Origin: Sporobacter sp963663605
GTDB taxonomy: Bacteria > Bacillota > Clostridia > Oscillospirales > Oscillospiraceae
Direction: 5' to 3'
Length of the DNA: 64,000 nucleotides
NCBI GenBank assembly: GCA_963663605.2
Contig: CAXXVF010000002.1
Coordinates: forward strand, 2,480,001 to 2,544,000
In this document: piece after piece, positions 17,098 to 25,217 of the stretch
Layout of the letters: every line of letters starts with the position of its first letter
Numbering within the stretch: the first letter of the stretch is position 1
Notes under the pieces: generated by a model
What the model was told of the DNA's origin: nothing
Database searches by the model: none
What the model saw: the letters and a program-made list of their open reading frames with translations, nothing else
Program-made: the position numbers and the translations under genes

Positions 17098-18351
17098 ATG
17101 GACGGAGACAAGCTGCCGCTGGCGTTATCAGCGCGTTTCGGCGCCGCGCCGGTATTAAGCGATGCCGAGACTGCCGCCGTGCACAGGAAGCTCTGGGACC
17201 TGCTGGGCAGGCTGGCTATAAACTATACGGGCGCGGGCAGCAGCTCCGTCCGGGCTGAAACGGCACAGGCGCTGCTGCAGTCGGCGTGCTTTCTGATCGG
17301 CCTGAGCCTTGGGGACGGCGCGGCTCCGGCCGCGCTGAAAAAACAGCTCATTGACGAAGATAATTATGAAAAGCTCTTCCAAAAAGGGCTTGAAGCGGTC
17401 ACATCAAGGATTGAAACAGGAAAAGCGCTGTTAATAAAGGCGAAAGAAACACAAATAAAGATAAACAACGCCGCCTATACCGGTACGACAGGCGAGGTCG
17501 AAAAGTTCTTCGCGCGGTACAATTACTGCTATTTCGCCCATGAGATACCCTGCATGCTCGATTATCCTCTGGCGGTTTCCGTCGACGAGAAGCTTCTGGG
17601 CATCGAATATATCCATGCGTATCTCAGCCGGCTAATCCTTGAAAATGAATTTTGCGCCGGCTTTGATGCACGGACCGTCAGACGGCTTGTCGGCCGGGTC
17701 TGCCCGGACGGCGGCCTCATAAGCATATATGAAGCGGTTGTTATACAAGCCGTTGCGCTGACGCTTATAAAGGGCGATGTCTTTTCTTTGGATGTGACGG
17801 AGGGGGCGCGGCGGGCTGTCCAAAGCGCCTTGATATCAGATGCAATGCGTGAACGTTGGCTTGCGGCGGCTGAATCGCTCTGTATACTTTTTGACCTTGA
17901 AGACGACGCGAAAGCGTATCTGAAAAAAACGGCGGAAGAAGCATTTATCCACGTCCGTTACGCAGCGGAAATGGGGCGTCTGGACGCCCTGCTGCCGCCG
18001 CTTCATGATGAAAGGGAAGCCGTTTATAAACACGTGCGGTTTATTGACGGGGAAGTGATGGACGATGAAAAGCTCCGCATGCTGATGGACGAAATCGCTT
18101 CCTGTCGGCATGTATCCGACAAGATTGCTATGGTAAAACAAAACGTCAAAAGCATGCGGGACTTCTTTGAGGTTTTGAATATCTGCTTCTGGGGCGACGA
18201 ATGCGGCATGCTTTTTAAGTCGCTGGACAGTGCGGCATGCGCGCTTCTTCTGCAGCGGGTCCGTATCCAAAAACAAAAAAATCCGGACTGGCGTTCCGAG
18301 TCCGGATGGGAGGAAAACTTCATTGATTATATGAAAGACAGCCCGGTATAG
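17098..18351 (+). CDS. Uncharacterised protein, probably DUF6179 family
   Basis: The 417-residue soluble protein is helical and has no obvious membrane segment. Recognisable blocks include ALLQSACFLIGLSL, the Y-F-A-R-Y-N-Y-C-Y-F-A-H-E-I-P-C-M-L-D-Y-P segment near residues 140-160, and a C-terminal FINYMK-like end (ENFIDYMKDS). These fit DUF6179 proteins, which are usually paired with DUF6323. A strong AGGAGGGG site precedes the start. The conserved pairing suggests a two-protein complex of unknown role; no catalytic motif is evident. Confidence 0.65.
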   Translation: MDGDKLPLALSARFGAAPVLSDAETAAVHRKLWDLLGRLAINYTGAGSSSVRAETAQALLQSACFLIGLSLGDGAAPAALKKQLIDEDNYEKLFQKGLEAVTSRIETGKALLIKAKETQIKINNAAYTGTTGEVEKFFARYNYCYFAHEIPCMLDYPLAVSVDEKLLGIEYIHAYLSRLILENEFCAGFDARTVRRLVGRVCPDGGLISIYEAVVIQAVALTLIKGDVFSLDVTEGARRAVQSALISDAMRERWLAAAESLCILFDLEDDAKAYLKKTAEEAFIHVRYAAEMGRLDALLPPLHDEREAVYKHVRFIDGEVMDDEKLRMLMDEIASCRHVSDKIAMVKQNVKSMRDFFEVLNICFWGDECGMLFKSLDSAACALLLQRVRIQKQKNPDWRSESGWEENFIDYMKDSPV

Positions 18352-18369
18352 TAGATGTGGAGAAAACGA

Positions 18370-20208
18370 TCAGCAGATTTCGACCTTGTATTCCCGCAGC
18401 CAGTAATCAACCTGCAGCAGGTACGCGAGCATCTGCGGCGCGTTCATGAGCTGTCCGAACCAGGGGATGTTGGTATCGCGGGTCATCGAGTTTGCCAGTC
18501 CCTTGATATATTCTTTGTTGATTAAAGGCAGGAGGGGGGATGAAGCGTTGCCCAGCATGGAAAGCGTTAGACCCCGGAGGCGTTCTATATAATTGGGATT
18601 ATGCGTTTTTGGGTAAGGGCTTTTCTTCCGCCAGAGGACCGCGTCGGGCAAAAGGCCCGTGAGGGCGAGGCGGAGCAGGCTTTTTTCGCGTCCGTTATAG
18701 TTTTTGAATTCCCATGGGATGTTCCAGACATATTCAACGAGTCGATGGTCACAGTAAGGTACCCGCAGTTCAAGGCCGGACGCCATGCTCATGCGGTCCT
18801 TGCGGTCCAGAAGCGTCGGCATCCAGCGCGTCAGATTAAGATAAAACAGGTTGCGCATCCGGCTGTTTTCCTGCGTGTCTTCGTCAAAATGCGGCACTTC
18901 GGAAAGCGCTTCGCGGTAGCGCGCAGACACATAGTCGTATGGGCGGATAAGGTTCAAGAGCTCGGGTGAAAATAATCGGACCCGCTCGTCGAGCCGCTGA
19001 GACCACGGAAAAGTGTCTTTTTCCGACTGATAATAAAACCACGGATATCCGCCGAACACCTCGTCCGCGCATTCACCGGACAGCCCGACGGTCGCGCGGT
19101 CCTTGATATACCGGCTGAAAAGGAGCAGGGAGGAATCGATATCGGCCATGCCGGGGAGGTCTCTGGCCACGACGGAAGGGAGCAGCGCTTCGGTCAGAGC
19201 GGGCGTGTCGATCAGATAATCCTTATGTGCGGTGCCCAGATACCAGGAGACGAACCGGACCCAGGGCGCGTCCGGATTCGGCTGGAATTCACCCGCACGG
19301 AAGTTTGTGTCGTTGTCCACATAGTCGATGGAAAAAGTGCGGATCGGGTCCCGCCGTTCGGTTTTATAAACCTCGGCGGCGATCGCGGCGATCGTACTGG
19401 AATCGAGACCGCCCGAGAGCAGGATGCACAACGGTACGTCGGAGACGAGCTGGCGCTTAACCGAATCAAAAACAAGCGCGCGCACCTTTTCCACGGTCGT
19501 ATCAAAGCTATCGGGATGCGGCCCGCTTTTTAATGCCCAATACTGCCGGACGCGCATACCTTCCCGGTTTAGTGAGAGGCAGTATCCGGGACGGAGTTCG
19601 GAGATGTCGGTGAAGACGCCGTGTCCGGGTGTTCGCGCCGGACCCAGCGCAAAAATCTCCGCGAGTCCCTCGCCGTCGACGTTGGATGAAACGTCCGGGT
19701 GCTTGAGCAGGGCCTTGATTTCAGAGGCGAACAGAAACGTGTTGCCCTTTATACTGTAAAACAGCGGCTTGACGCCGATCCGGTCGCGCGCTAAGAATAA
19801 GCGTTCATTGTTTTCGTCCCAAACGGCGAATGCGAAAATGCCGTTGAGCCTGGAAAGACAGCCCTCGCCCCATTCCGAGTAGGCGTGCAGCAGGACCTCT
19901 GTGTCCGACCACCCGTTGAACGCATGGCCTTTCGCCGCCAGCTCACGGCGGATATCCTCCGTGTTGTACAATTCGCCATTATATACGATGACATATGTAG
20001 CTTCGCCCCGCTCCAGACGCATCGGCTGAGCGCCGCCCTCCGGGTCGACGACGATGAGGCGCCGGTGGCCGAGCAGCGCGTGTGTCAGACACCGGTACCC
20101 CTCGCCGTCCGGGCCCCGGCTTATCAGCGTCCGGACCATTGCCTTAATGACGGACGTCCTGTGTAAAATGTTGCTGGTATAATCAATCCAGCCGGCAATA
20201 CCGCACAT
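18370..20208 (-). CDS. asnB: Asparagine synthase (glutamine-hydrolysing)
   Basis: The 612-residue enzyme makes asparagine from aspartate, ATP and glutamine. The N-terminal glutaminase domain starts with the catalytic Cys2 (MCGIAGWIDY) and has RGPDGEG and YNGELYN motifs. The synthetase domain has the pyrophosphate loop LSGGLDSSTIAAI, GLSGECADEVFGGYPWF, and RMSMASGLELRVPYCD for substrate binding. Length and order are those of AsnB. GGAGG precedes the ATG. It lies downstream of the two-P-loop ATPase gene on the same strand but is separated from it by about 160 bases and a hairpin, so it may be an independent unit. Confidence 0.95.
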   Translation of the reverse strand: MCGIAGWIDYTSNILHRTSVIKAMVRTLISRGPDGEGYRCLTHALLGHRRLIVVDPEGGAQPMRLERGEATYVIVYNGELYNTEDIRRELAAKGHAFNGWSDTEVLLHAYSEWGEGCLSRLNGIFAFAVWDENNERLFLARDRIGVKPLFYSIKGNTFLFASEIKALLKHPDVSSNVDGEGLAEIFALGPARTPGHGVFTDISELRPGYCLSLNREGMRVRQYWALKSGPHPDSFDTTVEKVRALVFDSVKRQLVSDVPLCILLSGGLDSSTIAAIAAEVYKTERRDPIRTFSIDYVDNDTNFRAGEFQPNPDAPWVRFVSWYLGTAHKDYLIDTPALTEALLPSVVARDLPGMADIDSSLLLFSRYIKDRATVGLSGECADEVFGGYPWFYYQSEKDTFPWSQRLDERVRLFSPELLNLIRPYDYVSARYREALSEVPHFDEDTQENSRMRNLFYLNLTRWMPTLLDRKDRMSMASGLELRVPYCDHRLVEYVWNIPWEFKNYNGREKSLLRLALTGLLPDAVLWRKKSPYPKTHNPNYIERLRGLTLSMLGNASSPLLPLINKEYIKGLANSMTRDTNIPWFGQLMNAPQMLAYLLQVDYWLREYKVEIC

Positions 20209-20259
20209 ATTAACCTCCTATGCACTGCGTAAAACAGCAATGAAATCTCCTTAAACAAC

Positions 20260-20290
20260 ACGTCCTGATAAAGCAATATCATCAGGACGT
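20260..20290 (-). terminator. Hairpin between the two-P-loop ATPase gene and asnB
   Basis: ACGTCCTGAT and ATCAGGACGT form a 10-bp stem with an 11-base loop. On the minus strand it is followed by GTTGTTTAAGG, a weak U-tract, so it may be an intrinsic terminator or an attenuator in the asnB leader. Confidence 0.5.
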
Positions 20291-20366
20291 CCTTGTCTTC
20301 ATTCAATTCTTCTCCAGTATATGACGGGCGCACGGCAATCGTTCGGAGATAATGCCTCTTTGGCGC

Positions 20367-21449
20367 CTATTCGTCTAATTGCTTCTGTAAATCTTCTTTT
20401 AAGCGGCGGAGTGCCTCCTGCTTAATTAAACCGGAATACAGCGTTGTCAGTTCGTCCAGAGACAGTTTTGCTTCATGAAGATACGCTGTCCCCCTTTGAA
20501 CCGCATCTTTGTATCTGGCGGTGATATCCGACAGTATGGACGCGTATTTTTCATCCGTACCGGGCCTTACGCAGCGTGCGTACATGTCAATCACATCGTC
20601 GTTCGGCCGTGACGGCTGGTACAGATGCGGTGCGGTGCTGTCAAACAGGCACAGGTCCAGTTCGGGCCAGAGGATCATATCCAGGCTGTTTGAATCGAAG
20701 GCACAGTGATAAAGCTCAATATCCAGTCCGCGCATAGAAGAAGCGTCGGCCAGCTTTTTAAGCAGCGTTGACTTCCCGGTGCCCGGACGGCCCTTCAGCA
20801 GATATCTTTTCGCCAGGCCGCCGGTCAGGCTGTCAATATAGTCGAGCGCGCCGGAAGGTGTGCCTGCCCCAAAGAAACGGTCCTTTATAACGGATGTCTT
20901 ATCCCGCCGGTGACGGCCCAAAAGCAGCTTTATCGTTTCTTCGGCCAGCGCGTCGGCTTCTTTAAAATCCATGTTTTCGATATAGATATTCTCCCATTCG
21001 TCGTGGACACGAAGCGCTTTGGAAAAGCACTCAAATGCTTTTTCATGGCTTGTTTGAGCGCGATTAAAAAGCGCCGAGGCCCGTTCTTCGGCTTCAAGGA
21101 GCGCAGTACGGTCAAAGGCCGTGTCTGTATCAATAAACCACGCCCCCGAAAACGATGTCTGGAGATCGATGGCGTGCAGGTCCGTTCCGTCAAGAACGGC
21201 CAGACTGATTTGAGGAAGTATAATCCCGTCGAACGTTTCGGGCGCTGAAGGACAGTGCAAGTATTCCGCTTCAAATCCGGATTGAACGCATACGTCGGCA
21301 ATGCCGTTATTCATTAATGCTTTGCCTGTTCCGGGGCGGCCCTTCAGAATGAAGAGCCGTTTTATACCTATAAGATTTGAGTCTGCTTTGCGGATGAAGC
21401 CCTGCGCCGTATTACCGTAAATAAAATAATGCTTTGTACCGCCGGCCAT
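20367..21449 (-). CDS. Two-P-loop ATPase (PRK06851-like), one P-loop degenerate
   Basis: The 360-residue protein is an internal duplication. The first half carries LKGRPGTGKALMNNG (about residues 34-48) and the second half LKGRPGTGKSTLLKK (about residues 220-234). The first has Ala where Walker A needs Ser/Thr, so only the second half probably binds ATP-Mg normally. The family is common in spore-forming Firmicutes and has no established function. The ATG at 21449 is chosen because AAAGGAG lies 6 bases upstream; an upstream in-frame ATG at 21467 has no such site. Confidence 0.75.
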   Translation of the reverse strand: MAGGTKHYFIYGNTAQGFIRKADSNLIGIKRLFILKGRPGTGKALMNNGIADVCVQSGFEAEYLHCPSAPETFDGIILPQISLAVLDGTDLHAIDLQTSFSGAWFIDTDTAFDRTALLEAEERASALFNRAQTSHEKAFECFSKALRVHDEWENIYIENMDFKEADALAEETIKLLLGRHRRDKTSVIKDRFFGAGTPSGALDYIDSLTGGLAKRYLLKGRPGTGKSTLLKKLADASSMRGLDIELYHCAFDSNSLDMILWPELDLCLFDSTAPHLYQPSRPNDDVIDMYARCVRPGTDEKYASILSDITARYKDAVQRGTAYLHEAKLSLDELTTLYSGLIKQEALRRLKEDLQKQLDE

Positions 21450-21603
21450 AGAATTCTCCTTTCTCATCCCATATGTTTTATTTGTATGAATTGAGTTGGG
21501 AAAAAATCCGCAGGAACCAGGGTTTATAATATCGTTCGAAACGGTTTGACGGGGCTTAAACAGACAGCGGGCGATACGCCGGGAATTACCGCTGACAGAA
21601 TGA

Positions 21604-21632
21604 TTGACAATAAATCCGGTCGGTGCTATGAT
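21604..21632 (+). promoter_or_regulatory. Sigma-A type promoter of the molybdopterin operon
   Basis: TTGACA (21604-21609), a 17-base spacer and TATGAT (21627-21632) form a near-consensus promoter. Transcription would begin near 21639, giving an untranslated leader of about 370 bases before moeA. Confidence 0.82.
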
Positions 21633-21638
21633 TCATAT

Positions 21639-21830
21639 GTAATTTAATAGTTGCCGTGCCGTACAGTCTAAGGGCGAAGCCTATGATTTTATGGCCTGAG
21701 TTATAACTCACGGGGCCGTTATTGGAAACAGTACGACCTTCACATTTTGAGAAGGAAACGAAATTATGCCGGTAGGCATAATGAAAGGCGCTTTTACAGC
21801 CTGTTTTGATTTCTCAAAACAGGCTGTTTC
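21639..21830 (+). ncRNA. Structured leader RNA upstream of moeA, candidate molybdenum/tungsten-cofactor riboswitch or new RNA class
   Basis: The leader can fold into several compact helices: GGCC 21693-21696 with 21714-21717 enclosing TGAGTT/AACTCA; a GAAA-capped hairpin (TATTG/CAGTA, 21720-21733); CCTTC/GAAGG (21737-21755); and ATTATGCC/GGCATAAT (21763-21782). CTAAG and TATG (21668-21685) flank a tiny GGC-GAA-GCC hairpin and resemble an 11-nt receptor for the GAAA tetraloop. CGTAC (21660-21664) may pair with GTACG (21731-21735). A terminator-like hairpin follows. Position before Moco genes makes a Moco/Tuco riboswitch the first guess, but I could not match its consensus from memory. I see no GCC-ACTG cobalamin box or other known aptamer signature. 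Confidence 0.55.
21796..21830 (+). terminator. Terminator-like hairpin in the moeA leader
   Basis: ACAGCCTGTTTTG (21796-21808) pairs perfectly with CAAAACAGGCTGT (21815-21827), followed by TTC. The U-tract is short, so it could be an attenuator rather than a full stop. Confidence 0.55.
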
Positions 21831-21880
21831 AGATTAAAGACAGAGTTATCACGCAATGACGGAAAATCTTTTTTCTTGCT

Positions 21881-21912
21881 GCCGGGTATTCGTGATGGGA
21901 CGAATACCCGGC
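21881..21912 (+). repeat. Second perfect hairpin in the moeA leader
   Basis: GCCGGGTATTCG (21881-21892) and CGAATACCCGGC (21901-21912) form a 12-bp stem with an 8-base loop. No T-run follows. The remaining leader to 22008 holds the moeA ribosome binding region and nothing else I recognise; 21468-21600 shows only the ATPase gene's ribosome binding site and unassigned sequence. Confidence 0.65.
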
Positions 21913-22008
21913 AAATCATCAAAGCGGTACGCAGGGCAAAAAAACTGCCGTGCACGGTGCTAGCCAGAGTGCCGGGATAAAAAATAGCGTTGGAAGTGAT
22001 TTTAGAGG

Positions 22009-23223
22009 ATGCTTAAAAATATAGAAGTTGACGAGGCGTTGGAAATGCTTTGCGGGCTTCCGGTAACGCATGAAACCGAAACGGTGCCGTTGGCCGCAGC
22101 GCAGGACAGGATCCTGTCCGACAGCATCCGCGCATTGATATCCGTGCCGCCGTTTGATAAGAGCCCGTATGACGGATATGCGTTGCGGGGCGCGGATACA
22201 AAGAACGCGTCGGCGGGAAATCCCGTCACACTTAAAATAACGGAGGAAATCCCGGCGGGAAAGGCGCCTTCCGTCGAGATAACGCCGGGCTATGCAGCGA
22301 AGATCCTTACCGGCGCGCCGATACCAGAGGGCGCCGATGCAACGGTCAAATATGAAGAGACGGCCTACACGGACGCGGAAGTGACGCTGTTTGAGCCGGT
22401 CCCGCCGGATACCGACATTGTGCGGGCGGGGAGCGATATACTTGCCGACACGGTTGTATTTGAAAAAGGCGCGCGCATAACGGCGGCGATGCTGGGCGTT
22501 CTGGCAAGTCAGGGTTATGACAAAGTGCCGGTCTATAAAAAGCCCGTCGTCATGATACTCAACACGGGAACGGAGCTCGTTGAGGTTGGACATCCGCTGC
22601 CCGAAGCGGCGATTTATAACAGCAATGTGTTTACATTGAGCGGGTATTTAAGGGATATGGGCGCCGAGGCGCATAACGCCGGCGTCGTCGAAGACGACCC
22701 GGATGCGATCGCCGAAAAGATCAGCGCCGCGCTCCGGGCGTCGGATATGGTGATCACGACCGGCGGCGCGTCTGTCGGCGATTACGATTGGGCCGTGACG
22801 TCCGCCCAAAAGCTGGGCGCGGAGGTCCTGTTCTGGAAAACGAAGATGAAGCCGGGCGGTTCGCTTATGGCGGCAGTCAAAGACAACAAACTTATACTGG
22901 GTCTGTCCGGCAATCCGGGAGCGGCCGTGCTCAGCATGATGCGGCTGGCGCTCCCGTATATCCGAAAGCTGTGCGGGTATAACCGGCTTCGGCTGCCCGT
23001 CGTCGACGTCATTTTAAAAGAGCCGCTCATGAAAGCAAGCCCGAAACTGCGCCTTTTGAGAGGCCGGCTTGAAATCGTCGATGGAAAGGCTTATTTTGCA
23101 GAAAATGAGGGCCAGGGCAACGGCGCGGTGTTTTCACTCGTCGACTGTGACCTCATCGGTGAGATAGAGGCCGGGTCTTCACCCCTGCCCGCCGGAACGG
23201 TCATCAAAGCCTACCGTATTTAG
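22009..23223 (+). CDS. moeA: Molybdopterin molybdenumtransferase
   Basis: The 404-residue enzyme inserts molybdate (or tungstate) into adenylated molybdopterin, the last step of cofactor synthesis. Visible motifs are PPFDKSPYDGYALRG near residues 44-58, KILTGAPIPEGADATVKYE, the catalytic-domain segments ILNTGTELV and TTGGASVGDYDW, and LSGNPGAA. The four-domain MoeA length is normal. It opens a six-gene operon behind a long RNA leader. AGAGG lies directly before the ATG, with GGAAG a little further upstream. Confidence 0.95.
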   Translation: MLKNIEVDEALEMLCGLPVTHETETVPLAAAQDRILSDSIRALISVPPFDKSPYDGYALRGADTKNASAGNPVTLKITEEIPAGKAPSVEITPGYAAKILTGAPIPEGADATVKYEETAYTDAEVTLFEPVPPDTDIVRAGSDILADTVVFEKGARITAAMLGVLASQGYDKVPVYKKPVVMILNTGTELVEVGHPLPEAAIYNSNVFTLSGYLRDMGAEAHNAGVVEDDPDAIAEKISAALRASDMVITTGGASVGDYDWAVTSAQKLGAEVLFWKTKMKPGGSLMAAVKDNKLILGLSGNPGAAVLSMMRLALPYIRKLCGYNRLRLPVVDVILKEPLMKASPKLRLLRGRLEIVDGKAYFAENEGQGNGAVFSLVDCDLIGEIEAGSSPLPAGTVIKAYRI

Positions 23224-23271
23224 CAAAGCCCCGGATAAAGTGGCCGGGAAGAGAAAGTGAGTAAACCCTGA

Positions 23272-24219
23272 ATGAAAGATGGATTTGGAAGAGACATATA
23301 TTACCTCCGGCTGTCGGTGACGGATCTGTGCAATCTCCGTTGCGTTTACTGTATGCCGGAAAAAGGCATCGCAAAACGCAGCCACAGCGAAATCCTGTCG
23401 GTAGAGGAGATCGAAGAGCTTATCCGGGCGTCTGCCTCTTGCGGCATTCGTAAAGTCCGTATCACGGGCGGAGAACCGCTTGTACGCAAAGGTATCGTAG
23501 ACATCTGCCGCCGTATTTCGGCTATACCTGAGGTCACGGAACTGTGCATGACGACAAACGGCACGCTTTTGCCGAAATACGCGCAGGAACTCAAGAAAGC
23601 CGGTGTTGACAGGCTGAACATAAGCCTGGATACGCTCAAGCCCGAGAAATACCGTGAGATCACGCGCTGCGGCGAGTTGAAAGAGGCGCTTGGGGGGATA
23701 GACGCCGCGTTCGAAGCAGGCTACGAAACGCTCAAGCTCAATATCGTCCTGATAGGCGGCGTCAACGACGACGAGATACCGGCGTTTGTGGAGATGACGC
23801 GGGATAAAAATATACATGTCCGGTTTATCGAGCTGATGCCTATCGGAGAGTGCGCCGGATGGAGCCGTGAGCGTTTTTCAAGCAATACAGAGGTGCTCAA
23901 GGCCGTACCGGAACTCATGAAAGAGGGGATCTCCGGTGTTGCGCAGCTGTACCGCCTTCCGGACGGGATAGGCACGGTCGGACTCATCAGCCCGATCAGC
24001 TCCCACTTCTGCCCGACCTGCAACAGGATACGCATCACGTCGGACGGGAAACTAAAGCCCTGCCTGCACTCTGCAGATGAGGTGGACCTGAAAGGCCTGC
24101 ACGGCGAACGGCTTGTTAAAACGATCGCCGAAGCCATAAAAGCCAAACCGCAGAAACATCTTCTGGATGAGAACGCCCAAAGCTACAGCAAACGCAACAT
24201 GAACGCGATAGGGGGATGA
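23272..24219 (+). CDS. moaA: GTP 3',8-cyclase (radical SAM)
   Basis: The 315-residue enzyme converts GTP to the 3',8-cyclo intermediate in the first step of molybdopterin synthesis. The N-terminal SAM cluster motif CNLRCVYCM and the GGEPL motif are present, and the C-terminal second cluster is given by FCPTCNRIR plus the later Cys in KLKPCLHS. The C-terminus ends without the usual two-Gly tail seen in MoaA (last residues IGG are present, close to the expected GG end). The gene is 48 bases after moeA and 4 bases before moaC. Confidence 0.95.
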   Translation: MKDGFGRDIYYLRLSVTDLCNLRCVYCMPEKGIAKRSHSEILSVEEIEELIRASASCGIRKVRITGGEPLVRKGIVDICRRISAIPEVTELCMTTNGTLLPKYAQELKKAGVDRLNISLDTLKPEKYREITRCGELKEALGGIDAAFEAGYETLKLNIVLIGGVNDDEIPAFVEMTRDKNIHVRFIELMPIGECAGWSRERFSSNTEVLKAVPELMKEGISGVAQLYRLPDGIGTVGLISPISSHFCPTCNRIRITSDGKLKPCLHSADEVDLKGLHGERLVKTIAEAIKAKPQKHLLDENAQSYSKRNMNAIGG

Positions 24220-24223
24220 CGAT

Positions 24224-24712
24224 ATGGCGGAATTTACGCATTTCAACGAAGAAGGCCGGGCAAAGATGGTCGATGTCAGCGGCAAGGAATCGACGCTGCG
24301 CACAGCTGTTGCGTCCGGGACGGTATGCCTCAATGCGGAAACCTTCGAGCTGGTTAAGTCCGACCGGATAAAAAAAGGCGACGTACTGGCGGTGGCGCAG
24401 GTGGCGGGGATCATGGCGGCCAAGAAGAACCCAGATCTGATCCCGATGTGCCACCCGCTTATGCTGACCGGCGTCGACATAGCGTTTGATTTAGACAGCG
24501 AAAAGCACACGGTCCAAATTGACGCGACGGTGCGCTGTAAAGGCGAGACCGGCGTCGAAATGGAAGCGCTCACAGCCGTTTCGGTCGCGGCGCTGACGAT
24601 ATACGATATGTGTAAAGCCGTACAAAAGGATATAACCATCGAACATATCCGCCTGATTTCAAAAAGCGGCGGAAAAAGCGGGGATTATAGAAGAGCGGAG
24701 GGAAAAGCGTAA
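24224..24712 (+). CDS. moaC: Cyclic pyranopterin monophosphate synthase
   Basis: The 162-residue enzyme completes cyclic pyranopterin monophosphate formation after MoaA. Family motifs visible are MVDVSGKESTLRTAVASG at the N-terminus, AQVAGIMAAKKNPDLIPMCH in the active site, CKGETGVEMEALTAVSVAAL, and the C-terminal KSGGKSGDYRR. Length is typical. It is tightly packed between moaA and the MOSC gene. Confidence 0.96.
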   Translation: MAEFTHFNEEGRAKMVDVSGKESTLRTAVASGTVCLNAETFELVKSDRIKKGDVLAVAQVAGIMAAKKNPDLIPMCHPLMLTGVDIAFDLDSEKHTVQIDATVRCKGETGVEMEALTAVSVAALTIYDMCKAVQKDITIEHIRLISKSGGKSGDYRRAEGKA

Positions 24713-25144
24713 ATGGCAGTTGTGACCGCTGTATGCATCAGCGATAAAAAGGGCATTCAAAAGCATCCGGTACCCGAGATTACCGTCAAAAAAGCGTTTG
24801 GCATCGAGGGCGACGCGCACGCGGGCGACTGGCATCGGCAAATAAGCCTGCTCGGCGAAGAGAGCGTCGATAAGATCAGACGCCATATCCCCGACCTGCC
24901 GGCCGGCGCATTTGCCGAGAATATCCTTACGGAAGGAATCACGCTGTACGAGCTGCCGATCGGCACGAAGCTTCGGATCGGGAATGCGCTTCTTGAAGTG
25001 ACGCAGATCGGGAAAGAATGCCACCAAAGCTGCGCGATCAAAAAGGCGGCGGGTGATTGCGTCATGCCCAGAGAAGGCATTTTTGCCGTCGTACTGGAAG
25101 AAGGCGGCATTAAAGCCGGAGATACCGTTAATATTATCCAATAA
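24713..25144 (+). CDS. MOSC domain protein
   Basis: The 143-residue single-domain MOSC protein begins right after the moaC stop. It has GIEGDAHAGDWHRQISLL, PAGAFAENILTEG, the cysteine-containing ECHQSCAIKKAAGDCVMP block and EGIFAVVLEEG. In larger MOSC proteins the conserved Cys takes part in sulfur transfer or Moco binding. Stand-alone small MOSC proteins next to mog/moaC are common in Clostridia and may handle or modify the cofactor, but no precise reaction is established. Confidence 0.88.
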   Translation: MAVVTAVCISDKKGIQKHPVPEITVKKAFGIEGDAHAGDWHRQISLLGEESVDKIRRHIPDLPAGAFAENILTEGITLYELPIGTKLRIGNALLEVTQIGKECHQSCAIKKAAGDCVMPREGIFAVVLEEGGIKAGDTVNIIQ

Positions 25145-25217
25145 AACCGGACGATCATAAGATACCGCGGAAAGTACAAATGATATATTCGCCGACAAAA
25201 GGCGGAGTGGGGTAATA

